Assembly: GCF_001956855.1 (NCBI RefSeq)
Contig: NZ_MTHD01000001.1
Location: forward strand, 372,001 to 436,000
Direction: 5' to 3'
DNA length: 64,000 nucleotides
Origin: Azonexus hydrophilus
Lineage (GTDB): Bacteria; Pseudomonadota; Gammaproteobacteria; Burkholderiales; Rhodocyclaceae
The translations under genes were made by a program, and so were the position numbers. Positions 9,108 to 17,975 of the stretch are shown piece by piece; position 1 is the first letter of the stretch; each line of letters starts with the position of its first letter. The notes below the pieces were generated by a model. It had not been told where the DNA came from, made no database searches, and saw nothing but the letters and a program-made list of their open reading frames with translations.

Positions 9108-9665
9108 TCAATCCACGCCGGGGTCGAGCACCACTGAACCATCGGCACCCCAGTTAACCTTGGTGATGCCGGGTTCCAGGCGTTCCAGGCGTTCCGCTTC
9201 CAGCTGTTCCGCTGTCTTGTCACCCATTTCCAGGCGCACCAGATCGGCCAGCTGGCGATTTTCCAGCAGCAGGTCGCGATGGGCCAGGGCCTGGCCGATG
9301 GCCGACATCAGGTCGTAATCGTTCCATGGCTTGCCGATGAAACGTTCGATGCCGACTTCGTTGACCGCACGGACCAGCGCATTGAGGTCGGCATAGCCGG
9401 ACAGGATCAGGCGCGCGGCATCGGGCTGGATCGCCTTGGCCGCCTTGAGGAATTCGATGCCGTCCATTTCCGGCATGCGGTAATCGCTGATGAACAGGTC
9501 GAAATCTTCCTGGCGGGCGATCTTCAACGCCTCCAACGGAGAATTGGCAGCGACCACGTCGAGCGTGAACTGCTTGCTGCCGTACGTGCATGGTGCGACG
9601 CGCAGCAGTCGCTGCAGGGCTTTGAGAATGGAGGCCTCGTCGTCGACGATCAGGATGCGGCTCAT
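9108..9665 (-). CDS. Single-domain response regulator with C-terminal helical tail
   Basis: A 185-residue protein with a receiver domain: acidic pair in LIVDDE, phospho-acceptor in FISDYRMPEMDG, and the lysine in IGKPWNDYDL. The last 50 residues are charged and probably coiled coil, with no DNA-binding or enzymatic domain. It probably acts as a CheY-like phosphate shuttle or protein-interaction switch. The receiver shares its LSGYAD and KPWNDYDL features with the receivers fused to the ATPase, the HD-GYP protein and the EAL protein of the operon, so these look like paralogues. The start overlaps the stop of the HD-GYP gene by 4 nt. Confidence 0.88.
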   Translation of the reverse strand: MSRILIVDDEASILKALQRLLRVAPCTYGSKQFTLDVVAANSPLEALKIARQEDFDLFISDYRMPEMDGIEFLKAAKAIQPDAARLILSGYADLNALVRAVNEVGIERFIGKPWNDYDLMSAIGQALAHRDLLLENRQLADLVRLEMGDKTAEQLEAERLERLEPGITKVNWGADGSVVLDPGVD

Positions 9666-10978
9666 TTTTCCTCCTGGCGGATGTAGACCGTAAGATTCTG
9701 TTGTTCTGCCTGCTCGAGGCGCAGCAACTGGCCGATGATTTCGGCGTTGAGGACGCTGCCGGTGGCGAGCAGCAGGTAGCCGTCCCGATGCATCAGGTCG
9801 CGACTCACCGTCATGCCCGGCTTGAGGTGCATGGTGCGCAACGGCAGTTCGACCGGGCCGGTTTTCAGGGTTTCGGAAATCAGCTTGACGAAGACGTCGA
9901 CCGCAGCAGGGTCGTAACGCTTGCCCCGGTTCTCGATCAGGAAGTCGATGGCCTCGGTCGGCTTCAGCGGGCGCTGGACCAGCGTGCCGATCTGGAGTGA
10001 ATCATATTCGTTGACCACCGTCAGGATGCGCGCGCCCTGCGGAATGGCGATGCCGGCGATGCGGTCCGGGTAGCCGCTGCCGTCGTAGCATTCGTGATGG
10101 TGGCGGACGATCAGCGCGGCGTCCTTGAACTTGTCGATACCGATCAGGATGTTCTGGCCAATCACCGGGTGCTTCATGACCAGCGCACGCTGCTCGGCGC
10201 CGAGCATGTTGTAGGGTTTGCCGAGCAGGTCGTCGGGCAGCCCGAGCTTGCCGATGTCGTGCAGCAGGCCGGCGAGCATGATGTTCTGCACTTCGCTGTC
10301 GTTCAGTCCCATGCGTTTGGCGACGGCGCGCGCATGCTCGGCCACGCGCCGGCCATGGCCGGCCAGCTGTTTGCCGACCGGGCCGCTGCGCAGTTCGATC
10401 AGGCCGGCGAAGACCTGGACGCTGGTCATGAAGGATTTCTTCAGTTCGCTATGCGCCTGTTCGACGAAGCTCAGCGCCTGACGCAATTCGGCCGTGCGCT
10501 CGGCAACCTTCTGTTCGAGGCTGGCGTTGAGCGATTTCAGTTCCTCGTTCTGCGCCTGGGTCAGGGCGGTCAGGCGGCGGTTTTCGGATTCCAGGCGCTG
10601 CCGCTCGGTCGCCTCGCGGACGACGGTGAGCATTTCGGTATCGTCCCAGGGCTTGGCGATGTAGCGATAGATCTCGCCTTCGTTGATCGCCGATACCGTC
10701 GAGGTGATGTCGGCGTAGCCGGTGAGCAGGATGCGCATCGCCTGCGGCCAGCGCTGGCGAACCTGCTTGAGGAAGGTGGCGCCATCCATTTCTGGCATGC
10801 GCATGTCGGAAATGATCAGGTCGATGCTTTCCTGTTCCAGGATGGCCAGTCCGGCAGCACCGCTTTCGGCGGTGAAGATGCGGTAGCCGTGGGGCCGGAA
10901 CAGCCGGCGCAGGGCTGACAGGATGCTCGGCTCGTCATCGACGAGGAGCAGGGTGGGCGCGTCGCTCGCCTCGGTCAT
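9662..10978 (-). CDS. RpfG-type response regulator: receiver plus HD-GYP c-di-GMP phosphodiesterase
   Basis: The 438-residue product starts MTEASDAP at 10978; the open frame extends further upstream, but that part is antisense-phase sequence inside the preceding kinase gene. An N-terminal receiver (IISDMRMPEMDG, IAKPWDD) is joined by a coiled coil to an HD-GYP domain with intact HD (LLHDIGKLG), HHE (RHHHECYDG) and GYP (DGSGYPDR) motifs, so c-di-GMP hydrolysis is expected. The layout matches RpfG of Xanthomonas. Its ATG overlaps the stop of the upstream PAS kinase by 4 nt and its stop overlaps the next gene. Phosphorylation by an operon kinase probably controls the phosphodiesterase. Confidence 0.92.
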   Translation of the reverse strand: MTEASDAPTLLLVDDEPSILSALRRLFRPHGYRIFTAESGAAGLAILEQESIDLIISDMRMPEMDGATFLKQVRQRWPQAMRILLTGYADITSTVSAINEGEIYRYIAKPWDDTEMLTVVREATERQRLESENRRLTALTQAQNEELKSLNASLEQKVAERTAELRQALSFVEQAHSELKKSFMTSVQVFAGLIELRSGPVGKQLAGHGRRVAEHARAVAKRMGLNDSEVQNIMLAGLLHDIGKLGLPDDLLGKPYNMLGAEQRALVMKHPVIGQNILIGIDKFKDAALIVRHHHECYDGSGYPDRIAGIAIPQGARILTVVNEYDSLQIGTLVQRPLKPTEAIDFLIENRGKRYDPAAVDVFVKLISETLKTGPVELPLRTMHLKPGMTVSRDLMHRDGYLLLATGSVLNAEIIGQLLRLEQAEQQNLTVYIRQEEK

Positions 10979-13212
10979 TGTGGATTCTCCTGTGCGGCGC
11001 TGGTGGTCGGGTGGATGGGCAGCGTGATGCGGAAGGTGGTGCCTTGTCCGGGAATGCTGTCGACGGCAATTTCGCCTTGATGCCGCTGGACGATATTGTA
11101 GGAGACCGACAGCCCGAGGCCGGTGCCCTTGCCGATCGGTTTGGTGGTGAAGAAGGGTTCGAAGATGCGGCGCAGGTTTTCCGGGTCGATGCCGTTGCCG
11201 GTATCGGAAAACTCGATGCAGACCTTGTCGTCGCCAGCCCGTTGCGTACGGATGGTGATCGTGCCCTTCTTTTCGATGGCGTGCCCGGCATTGACCAGCA
11301 TGTTCATGAAAACCTGGTTGAGTTGCGATATCAGGCAATAGACCGGCGGGATGTCGCCATATTCCTTGATCACCTGACACTTGTACTTGAGTTCGTTCCA
11401 GACGATGTTCAGCGTTGAATCGATGCCCTGATGCAGGTCGGCTTCCTGCCATTCCTGTTCGCCGACGCGCGAGAAGGTCTTCAGGTCCTGGACGATCTTG
11501 CGTACCCGGCCGATCCCGTCCTTCGACTCGGCGAGCAGTTTGAAGATGTCTTCGCGCATGAAGTCGAAATCGCGCTCTTCACGCAGCTGTTCGATGGCCC
11601 TCAGGTTTGGGCGGCTTTCGTCCTGCTGTTCGGCGGCCGTGGAGTAGGCATCGACGATGGTCATCAAGTCGTGGAGATAGCCGTCCAGCGTGCCAAGGTT
11701 GGAATGGACGAAGCCGATCGGATTGTTCAGCTCATGGGCAATACCGGCGGCGAGCTGGCCGATCGAGGCCATTTTTTCCGACTGCAGCAACTGGTTGTTG
11801 GCTTCTTCCAGGCGCTTGTTCAATTGCCTCTGGTGGGTCAGGTTGTCGGAAATCAGCAACTGCTGCTGCTTGCGTTCGGTGATGTCGGTGAGCACGCCAT
11901 CGTAGAACACCGGCAGGCCGTGCTCGTCGCGCGTCACCTTGGTGCGGTCGACGACCCAGATCACCTTGTTTTCTGCGGTGATCAGGCGGTATTCCTGTTC
12001 GTAGCCGGGGGCGCCGGCGGCCGTGTGTTTCATCACCTCGTCGGCGATGCGGCTGAGGTCGTCAGGATGGACGATGCTGGCAAAACCGGGCTGTCCGGAT
12101 TGCAGTTGTTCCGGGGTGTACCCCCACTGGCGGACGTTTTCCGAGACAAAGACGACCGGCCAGCCATTGCTGGCGGCCCAGCGGAAACAGACGACCGGGC
12201 TGGCGTTGACCACCTGCATGGCCAGGCGCAGTGCCTTGTCGGCACGCTGGCGGCGGACGATCCGCCAGGTTTCGTTGCCGATAAGCTGGACGGTTTCGAT
12301 GTCGTAGGTGGTGTAGTTTTCGTCCTTGTTGCCGACGCCGGTCATCATGCGCACGATGCCGTTTTCGATGACCGGCACGCTGATCAGGCGGGTCATCTTG
12401 GAGTGGCCGTCGGGCAGTCCATGTCGATTGGTGGCAGTGGCGTAGTCATTCACCATCAGCGGTTCGCGCGTGCGCGCCGCATCGGCCCAGATGCCGGCTT
12501 TGCTGAGCGGGTAATGGCGATCGGCGACGGCCGTGCAGTATTTTTCCAGCGTGTTGCGCGACCAGGCAATCAGTTCGATGCTTTCGCCGTCATCGTTGAT
12601 GAAATGCATGAAGCCGATGCGGCTGCCGGTCAAGGATTCGGCGCGCTCCAGCGCGTATTGCATGAAGCCGTGCTCGTCGAGGGTTTCCGCCTTCTGCGGC
12701 AGTTCGATCAGGACCATCGAGCGATCGACCTGGTTGGCGAACTGCTTTTCCGCCAGCTGGCGCTGGGTGATGTCCTCGATGACCACGGTGAAGTAATCAA
12801 CCTGCTTGTTGGATAGGCGGATCGCTTGCGCCGCCAGGTTGACGAAGACGACGCTGCCGTCGGGGCGCAGGAAACGTTTTTCCAGCGCGAACCCGTCACA
12901 TTCGCCGCGCAGAACGGATTCGAACAGCTGGATGTTGGTCTGGCGGTCGTCGGGATGCGTCAGGTCGATCCAGTCGCAACTGGTCAACGCTTTGGCCGAG
13001 TAGCCGAGCATCTGGCACAGGGCTGGATTGACCTCGATCCAGCGTCGCTCGACCGAGGAGCGGGCCATGCCGACCATGGCGTTTTCGAAGATGGCGCGGA
13101 AATGCTTCTGTTCGCGATGCAGGCGGGCCAGCAGGACACCGGGCAGCAACAAGGCCATCACGCCGATCAGGACGATGACCGGCCAGTGGGCGTCGAAACT
13201 GGCTGCCGGCAT
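10975..13212 (-). CDS. Membrane PAS-GAF-PAS histidine kinase
   Basis: A 745-residue kinase with one N-terminal membrane segment (about residues 9-30). It is followed by a PAS domain (FRAIFENAMVGMARSS), a GAF-like domain of the type found in oxygen or stress kinases (about 165-330), a second PAS domain with PAC segment, a coiled coil, a HisKA domain (AGIAHELNNPIGF) and HATPase_c ([15 protein letters not shown]). The catalytic core is closest, by eye, to that of the hemerythrin kinase in the same operon. There is no receiver. Its start overlaps the stop of the upstream GGDEF-EAL gene by 1 nt (TGATG), implying translational coupling. Confidence 0.92.
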   Translation of the reverse strand: MPAASFDAHWPVIVLIGVMALLLPGVLLARLHREQKHFRAIFENAMVGMARSSVERRWIEVNPALCQMLGYSAKALTSCDWIDLTHPDDRQTNIQLFESVLRGECDGFALEKRFLRPDGSVVFVNLAAQAIRLSNKQVDYFTVVIEDITQRQLAEKQFANQVDRSMVLIELPQKAETLDEHGFMQYALERAESLTGSRIGFMHFINDDGESIELIAWSRNTLEKYCTAVADRHYPLSKAGIWADAARTREPLMVNDYATATNRHGLPDGHSKMTRLISVPVIENGIVRMMTGVGNKDENYTTYDIETVQLIGNETWRIVRRQRADKALRLAMQVVNASPVVCFRWAASNGWPVVFVSENVRQWGYTPEQLQSGQPGFASIVHPDDLSRIADEVMKHTAAGAPGYEQEYRLITAENKVIWVVDRTKVTRDEHGLPVFYDGVLTDITERKQQQLLISDNLTHQRQLNKRLEEANNQLLQSEKMASIGQLAAGIAHELNNPIGFVHSNLGTLDGYLHDLMTIVDAYSTAAEQQDESRPNLRAIEQLREERDFDFMREDIFKLLAESKDGIGRVRKIVQDLKTFSRVGEQEWQEADLHQGIDSTLNIVWNELKYKCQVIKEYGDIPPVYCLISQLNQVFMNMLVNAGHAIEKKGTITIRTQRAGDDKVCIEFSDTGNGIDPENLRRIFEPFFTTKPIGKGTGLGLSVSYNIVQRHQGEIAVDSIPGQGTTFRITLPIHPTTSAAQENPQ

Positions 13213-16166
13213 CAGTGTTCCTCTCCTGCGTTGCGGCGCTGGTTTTCCTTGGCCAGCCGGAATGCCTGGCGGACTTCCTCGCGCAATTGATCATCATCCC
13301 AGGGCTTGGTCAGGAACTTGTAGATGGCACCGCGATTTATGGCACCGGTGACCGAGTCGAGGTCGGTATAGCCGGTGAGGACGATGCGGATGGTGTCCGG
13401 GTAGAGCTGGCGAACGCGCGAAAAAAACTCGGTGCCGGACATTTCCGGCATGCGCTGGTCGGAGAGGATGACGTGAACCGGTTGCTTGGCCAGATGTTCG
13501 AACGCATCGAGCGGCGAGGTCGCAGTCAGGATCTGGAAACCTTCGCGGCGGAGCAGGCGTGACAGGGCATTGAGAATGTTCGGCTCGTCGTCGACGATGA
13601 GCAGTGTCTGCTTGCCATCTGACGGCAAGTCGGCAATCGGCAGGCTGCAGCGTCCGGCCAGCAGTTGTTCGAATTCGGCAGCGGGCAAGGCCGGGCTGAA
13701 CAGGTAGCCCTGGATGGCGTCGCAGCGTCGCCCGCGCAGGAAGCGCGCCTGGGCTTCGGTCTCGACGCCCTCGGCAAGGATCGACAGGTTCAGGCTGCGG
13801 GCCATGACGATCGCCGAGGTGGCGATTGCCGCATTCACGGGGTTTTCGATGATGTCGCGGACGAAGCTCTGGTCGATCTTGATCTTGTCGAAGGGAAAGC
13901 GCGAAACATAGGACAGCGACGAGTAGCCGGTGCCGAAATCGTCGAGCGAGAGCTTGATGCCGAGTTTCTTCAACTTGTGGCACATCGCAATCGCTTCGTC
14001 GACGTCGTCGATGAAGGCGCTTTCCGTGATTTCGAGTTCCAGCGCGTTGGCCGGCAGGCCGCTTTCGGCCAGTGCCCGGGCCACCGTCTGCGCCAGGTTG
14101 GCCTGGCGAAATTGCCTGGCGGAGAGGTTGACCGCAAGACGCAGCGGCGAGGCCAGTCCCAGGTCATGCCAGCGCCGGGCCTGGTGGCAGGCGGTGTGCA
14201 GGACCCATTCGCCGATCGGCAGGATGAGCCCGTTGTCTTCCGCCAGCGGAATGAACTCGGCCGGCGAGACCGAGCCGAACTGCGGATTGTTCCAGCGCAG
14301 CAGGGCCTCCATGCCGATCACCTTGCCACTGTCGAGGCTGACTTGCGGCTGGTAGAAAACGGCCAGCTCGTTGTTGGCGAGGGCATCGCGCAAGGCCGTT
14401 TCCAGGCCGAGGCGACGGGCAGCATCGGCATCCATCTCCGGTGAATAGAAGCGGAATGTATTGCGGCCGGCCTGTTTGGCGCGGGCCAGCGCGATGTCGG
14501 CGGTTTTCAGCAGTGTGTCGGGGGTGTCGCCGTCGCGCGGGGCGAGGCTGATGCCGATGCTGGCGGTCAACAACAGTGACTGGCCGTTGGCGGAAAAGGG
14601 AACAGCGATGGCTTCCAGCAGGCGCTGGGCCAGGGCGAAGGCATCGCGTTCGTGGCCCATGTTGGCCATGACGAAGCCGAACTCGGTGCCGGAGCGGCGA
14701 CCGACGGTGTCGCCATCGCGCACCTGCAGCATCAGGCGGCGGGCAACTTCCTGCAGCAGCGAATCGCCGACCGGTGGGCCGAAGCTTTCGTTGACCAGGC
14801 GGAAGCGGTCGAGGTCGAGCAGGATCACGGCCGTCTGCCGGTCGAAGCGGTTGGCGTTGATCAGCGCCTGCGACAGACGGTCGGTCAGCAGGTTGCGGTT
14901 GGGCAGGTCGGTCAGCGGATCGAAACTCGACAGGTACTGGATGCGCTCGGCGGCCTCCTGGCGTTCCGACAGGTCGCTGAACAGGCCGACATAGTGGGTC
15001 AGGGATCCGGCCTTGTCGCGGACGGCCGAAATGTTCAGCCATTCGGTGACCAGTTCGCCGTCCTTGCGCCGGTTGGTTATTTCTCCCTGCCAGTTGTCCT
15101 GCTTGTTCAGGGTTTCCCACAGGCCCTGGTAGAAGGCGGTGCCGTGCTTGCCGGATTTGAGCATGGCAGGGGTGCGGCCGATGGCTTCCTGTGCCGAATA
15201 GCCGGTGACACGCATGAAGGCATCGTTGACCGTCAGGATGCGGGTGTCGCGATCGGTAATGCAGATGCCGTCGCTGATGCCGGTAAATACGACGGAAGCC
15301 AGTTGCTGCTCGATTTCTACCTGCTTGCGCTGGCTGATGTCGGAGATCGTGCCAGCGGTCAGCAGTGTTTTTCCCTGGCTATCCAGATGCAGGGCCTGAC
15401 CGCGTCCCTCAACCCACAGCCAGTGGCCGTCGGCGTGCTGCATGCGGAATTCCTCGATCCGGATTTCGGCGCCTGGCGGCGGTGGGTGGCGCATCGCCTG
15501 TTCGATGCGCGCACGGTCTTCCGGATGGATGTGCTCGAAACTTTCGGCCAGGGTTACGGGAGAGCGCTCGAGTCCGAGCATCTGGCAGAGGTCGTGATTC
15601 CATTCGATGCGATCGCTGGCGTAGTGGTATTCCCAGATGCCGAGTCCGGATGCGGACAGGGTGAGCTGCAGCCGGGTGGCAAGTTGCTGGTTTTCCAGCA
15701 GGCGGCGTTTTACTTCCTGTTCCAGCCCGGCATTTTGTCGGGCCAGCTGGTCGCGCGCCCGTTTCAGTTCGATGTGGTTCTGTACCCGGGCACGAAAGAC
15801 GGCGGCCTGCAGCGGTTTGGTGATGTAGTCCACGGCGCCTTCGAGCAGCCCGGACTGCTCGTCGCTGGGCGAATCAAGGGCGGTGACGAAAATGACCGGG
15901 ATGTGCCGTGTGGCGGTATTTGCACGTAGCCGGGCGAGCACGGTATGTCCGTCCATGCCGGGCATCATGACGTCTAGCAGGATCAGGTCGGGCTGCGGTT
16001 CCAGTTCGGCATATTGCAAGGCGGTCGGTCCGTCTTCGGCCAGCCGGATATCGACATCAAGGGCCTCCAGCATGGCCGAAGCGACTGCCAGATTGGCCGG
16101 CACATCGTCGACGGCGAGCACGACCGGTCGAGACGCTTTGCCGATCAGGGAATCCGGTTCTGCCAT
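13212..16166 (-). CDS. REC-PAS-PAS-GGDEF(degenerate)-EAL-REC composite phosphodiesterase
   Basis: First gene of the operon, 984 residues. It has an N-terminal receiver (about 12-130; DLILLDVMMPGMDG), two PAS domains (about 165-415), a GGDEF domain whose signature is SGTEF and so is probably inactive as a cyclase, an EAL domain (about 590-835) and a second receiver at the C-terminus (ILSDQRMPEMSG, LTKPWDDD). The EAL domain keeps EALLRW, ITES, DDFGTGYSS, KIDQSF and AEGVET, so c-di-GMP hydrolysis is expected. Two receivers at opposite ends of one enzyme are unusual. AAGGAG lies 7 nt before the ATG. It is divergent from gpmI, so the operon promoter should lie in 16167-16300. Confidence 0.93.
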   Translation of the reverse strand: MAEPDSLIGKASRPVVLAVDDVPANLAVASAMLEALDVDIRLAEDGPTALQYAELEPQPDLILLDVMMPGMDGHTVLARLRANTATRHIPVIFVTALDSPSDEQSGLLEGAVDYITKPLQAAVFRARVQNHIELKRARDQLARQNAGLEQEVKRRLLENQQLATRLQLTLSASGLGIWEYHYASDRIEWNHDLCQMLGLERSPVTLAESFEHIHPEDRARIEQAMRHPPPPGAEIRIEEFRMQHADGHWLWVEGRGQALHLDSQGKTLLTAGTISDISQRKQVEIEQQLASVVFTGISDGICITDRDTRILTVNDAFMRVTGYSAQEAIGRTPAMLKSGKHGTAFYQGLWETLNKQDNWQGEITNRRKDGELVTEWLNISAVRDKAGSLTHYVGLFSDLSERQEAAERIQYLSSFDPLTDLPNRNLLTDRLSQALINANRFDRQTAVILLDLDRFRLVNESFGPPVGDSLLQEVARRLMLQVRDGDTVGRRSGTEFGFVMANMGHERDAFALAQRLLEAIAVPFSANGQSLLLTASIGISLAPRDGDTPDTLLKTADIALARAKQAGRNTFRFYSPEMDADAARRLGLETALRDALANNELAVFYQPQVSLDSGKVIGMEALLRWNNPQFGSVSPAEFIPLAEDNGLILPIGEWVLHTACHQARRWHDLGLASPLRLAVNLSARQFRQANLAQTVARALAESGLPANALELEITESAFIDDVDEAIAMCHKLKKLGIKLSLDDFGTGYSSLSYVSRFPFDKIKIDQSFVRDIIENPVNAAIATSAIVMARSLNLSILAEGVETEAQARFLRGRRCDAIQGYLFSPALPAAEFEQLLAGRCSLPIADLPSDGKQTLLIVDDEPNILNALSRLLRREGFQILTATSPLDAFEHLAKQPVHVILSDQRMPEMSGTEFFSRVRQLYPDTIRIVLTGYTDLDSVTGAINRGAIYKFLTKPWDDDQLREEVRQAFRLAKENQRRNAGEEH

Positions 16167-16258
16167 CGGGCACTCCTTGCAGATTTGTCAGTGTTTTTAG
16201 TTTGGCTCCGTGTTTCTGTCGAGGCAAGCGCTAACGGTTAAAATGTGCAACTTTTCTG

Positions 16259-16296
16259 TGCCATTCAGCAACTGCTCGGCCGGTTGCTGAATGGCA
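16259..16296. repeat. Perfect 14-bp inverted repeat between the signalling operon and gpmI
   Basis: TGCCATTCAGCAAC (16259-16272) and its exact complement (16283-16296) are separated by 10 nt. It lies in the 160-bp divergent gap, 31 nt before the gpmI start. There is no T-run, so a terminator is unlikely. It could be an operator for a dimeric regulator or a leader hairpin in the gpmI mRNA. Confidence 0.6.
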
Positions 16297-16326
16297 CGCC
16301 CGGCTCATTTTTTCGCAGGAACGCCC

Positions 16327-17967
16327 ATGCTGCAAAAACTCTCTTCCTTCCCCGGCGTTACCGGTCCGGTCGTCGTTATCGTCATGGACGGCTATGGCTT
16401 GCCGAAAAGCGACGTCGGCAGTGCCATTGCCGCCGCGCAGAAGCCCAATCTCGACCGTCTCTTCGCCAGCTGTCCGAATATCCGGTTGCGTGCCCACGGT
16501 ACGGCCGTCGGCATGCCGTCCGACGACGACATGGGCAATTCCGAAGTCGGCCACAATGCCATCGGGGCCGGCCAGGTCTATAGCCAGGGGGCGGCGCTGG
16601 TTGCCGATGCGATTGCCGACGGTGCCATATGGGCCGGCGAAGCCTGGCAGCAGATCGTTGCCGGTGCGAAGGCCGGGCGCGGTGTGATCCACTTCATCGG
16701 CCTGTTTTCCGACGGCAACGTGCATAGCCACATCGATCACCTGAAGGCCATGGTGCTGCGTGCCAAGGCGGAAGGCGTTGCCTGCGTGCGCATTCATGCG
16801 CTGCTCGATGGTCGCGATGTGCCGGAAACCAGTGCGCTCGACTACGTTGTGCCCTTCGAAGCCTTCCTCGCCGAACAATCGACCGCCGGTTTCGATGCCC
16901 GCATCGCCTCCGGTGGCGGTCGCCAGTACATCACGATGGATCGCTACGATGCCAACTGGGCGATGGTCGACAGGGGCTGGAAGACGCACGTGCTCGGTCA
17001 GGGGCCGCAGTTCGCCAATGCGACTGCTGCGGTCAACGGCCTGCGCGAGCAAAATCCGGGGACGATCGACCAGGATCTGCCGGCATTCGTCATCGCCGAC
17101 GATGGCCAGCCGATCGGCACCATCGAGGATGGCGACTCGGTTGTCTTCTTCAACTTCCGCGGCGACCGCGCGATCGAAATCACCCGCGCCTTCGTGGAAG
17201 CCGATTTCGACCGCTTCGACCGCGTCCGCCATCCGCAGGTCACTTTTGCCGGCATGCTCCAGTACGACGGCGACCTGCAGTTGCCGAAGCGTTTCCTGGT
17301 GGCGCCGCCGGCGATCCGTGACACTTCCGGCGAGTGGTTCAGCAAGATGGGGCTGGCCCAGTTCGCCTGCTCCGAAACGCAGAAATTCGGTCACGTCACC
17401 TATTTCTGGAACGGCAACCGCTCCGGCAAGTTCGCCGGCGAAACCTGGCAGGAAGTGCCGAGCGACGTCGTCCCGTTCGAGCAGCGGCCGTGGATGAAGG
17501 CTGCCGAAATCGCCGATGCGATGATCGCGGCAATCCAGTCAGGCAGCTACAAGCTGCTCCGCTGCAATTTCGCCAACGGCGACATGGTCGGCCATACCGG
17601 TAACTTCCGCGCCGCGACGATGGCTGTCGAAGCCGTCGATCTGGCGCTCGGCCGCTTGTTGCAGGCCGTCGAAGCTGCCGGCGGGGTAGCGTTGATCACG
17701 GCCGATCACGGCAACGCCGACGAAATGTTCGAGCTGGACAAGAAAACCAGACAGCCGGCGCAGAACCCGGATGGTTCGTTCAAGGCCAAGACCGCGCACA
17801 CGCTCAACCCGGTGCCGCTGATCCTGTTCGATGCAGCGACGGGCGGCAGGCTTGGGCTGCAGCAGACGGAAACCTGTGGCTTGTCGAATATCGCCGCGAC
17901 CGTGGCCAATCTGGTCGGCTACCAGAAACATCCTGTCTGGGACGAGAGCGTGTTGACCGTCGCCTGA
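16327..17967 (+). CDS. gpmI: 2,3-bisphosphoglycerate-independent phosphoglycerate mutase
   Basis: The 546-residue enzyme interconverts 3- and 2-phosphoglycerate in glycolysis and gluconeogenesis using two metal ions. It has the alkaline-phosphatase-fold start VVIVMDGYG, the phospho-serine motif DDMGNSEVGHNA, and C-terminal metal ligands in NFANGDMVGHTG and TADHGNADEM. It is longer than the roughly 510-residue E. coli type and resembles the longer iPGM subfamily. ATG 16327 is chosen because AGGA stands 7 nt upstream; the frame is open back to 16291 but that part has no family resemblance. The divergent neighbour is the signalling operon, and a kinase gene follows after 8 nt. Confidence 0.96.
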   Translation: MLQKLSSFPGVTGPVVVIVMDGYGLPKSDVGSAIAAAQKPNLDRLFASCPNIRLRAHGTAVGMPSDDDMGNSEVGHNAIGAGQVYSQGAALVADAIADGAIWAGEAWQQIVAGAKAGRGVIHFIGLFSDGNVHSHIDHLKAMVLRAKAEGVACVRIHALLDGRDVPETSALDYVVPFEAFLAEQSTAGFDARIASGGGRQYITMDRYDANWAMVDRGWKTHVLGQGPQFANATAAVNGLREQNPGTIDQDLPAFVIADDGQPIGTIEDGDSVVFFNFRGDRAIEITRAFVEADFDRFDRVRHPQVTFAGMLQYDGDLQLPKRFLVAPPAIRDTSGEWFSKMGLAQFACSETQKFGHVTYFWNGNRSGKFAGETWQEVPSDVVPFEQRPWMKAAEIADAMIAAIQSGSYKLLRCNFANGDMVGHTGNFRAATMAVEAVDLALGRLLQAVEAAGGVALITADHGNADEMFELDKKTRQPAQNPDGSFKAKTAHTLNPVPLILFDAATGGRLGLQQTETCGLSNIAATVANLVGYQKHPVWDESVLTVA

Positions 17968-17975
17968 AGCGAAGC

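Noticed and set aside
9662..11452. Longer start giving a 596-residue HD-GYP protein
   Set aside because: The extra 158 residues are an out-of-phase reading of the upstream kinase gene; the ATG at 10978 overlaps that gene's stop in the standard ATGA form.
16292..16308. Sigma-54-like TGGCACG upstream of gpmI
   Set aside because: The -12 TTGC element is absent at the needed spacing, and the TGGCA is part of the inverted repeat.
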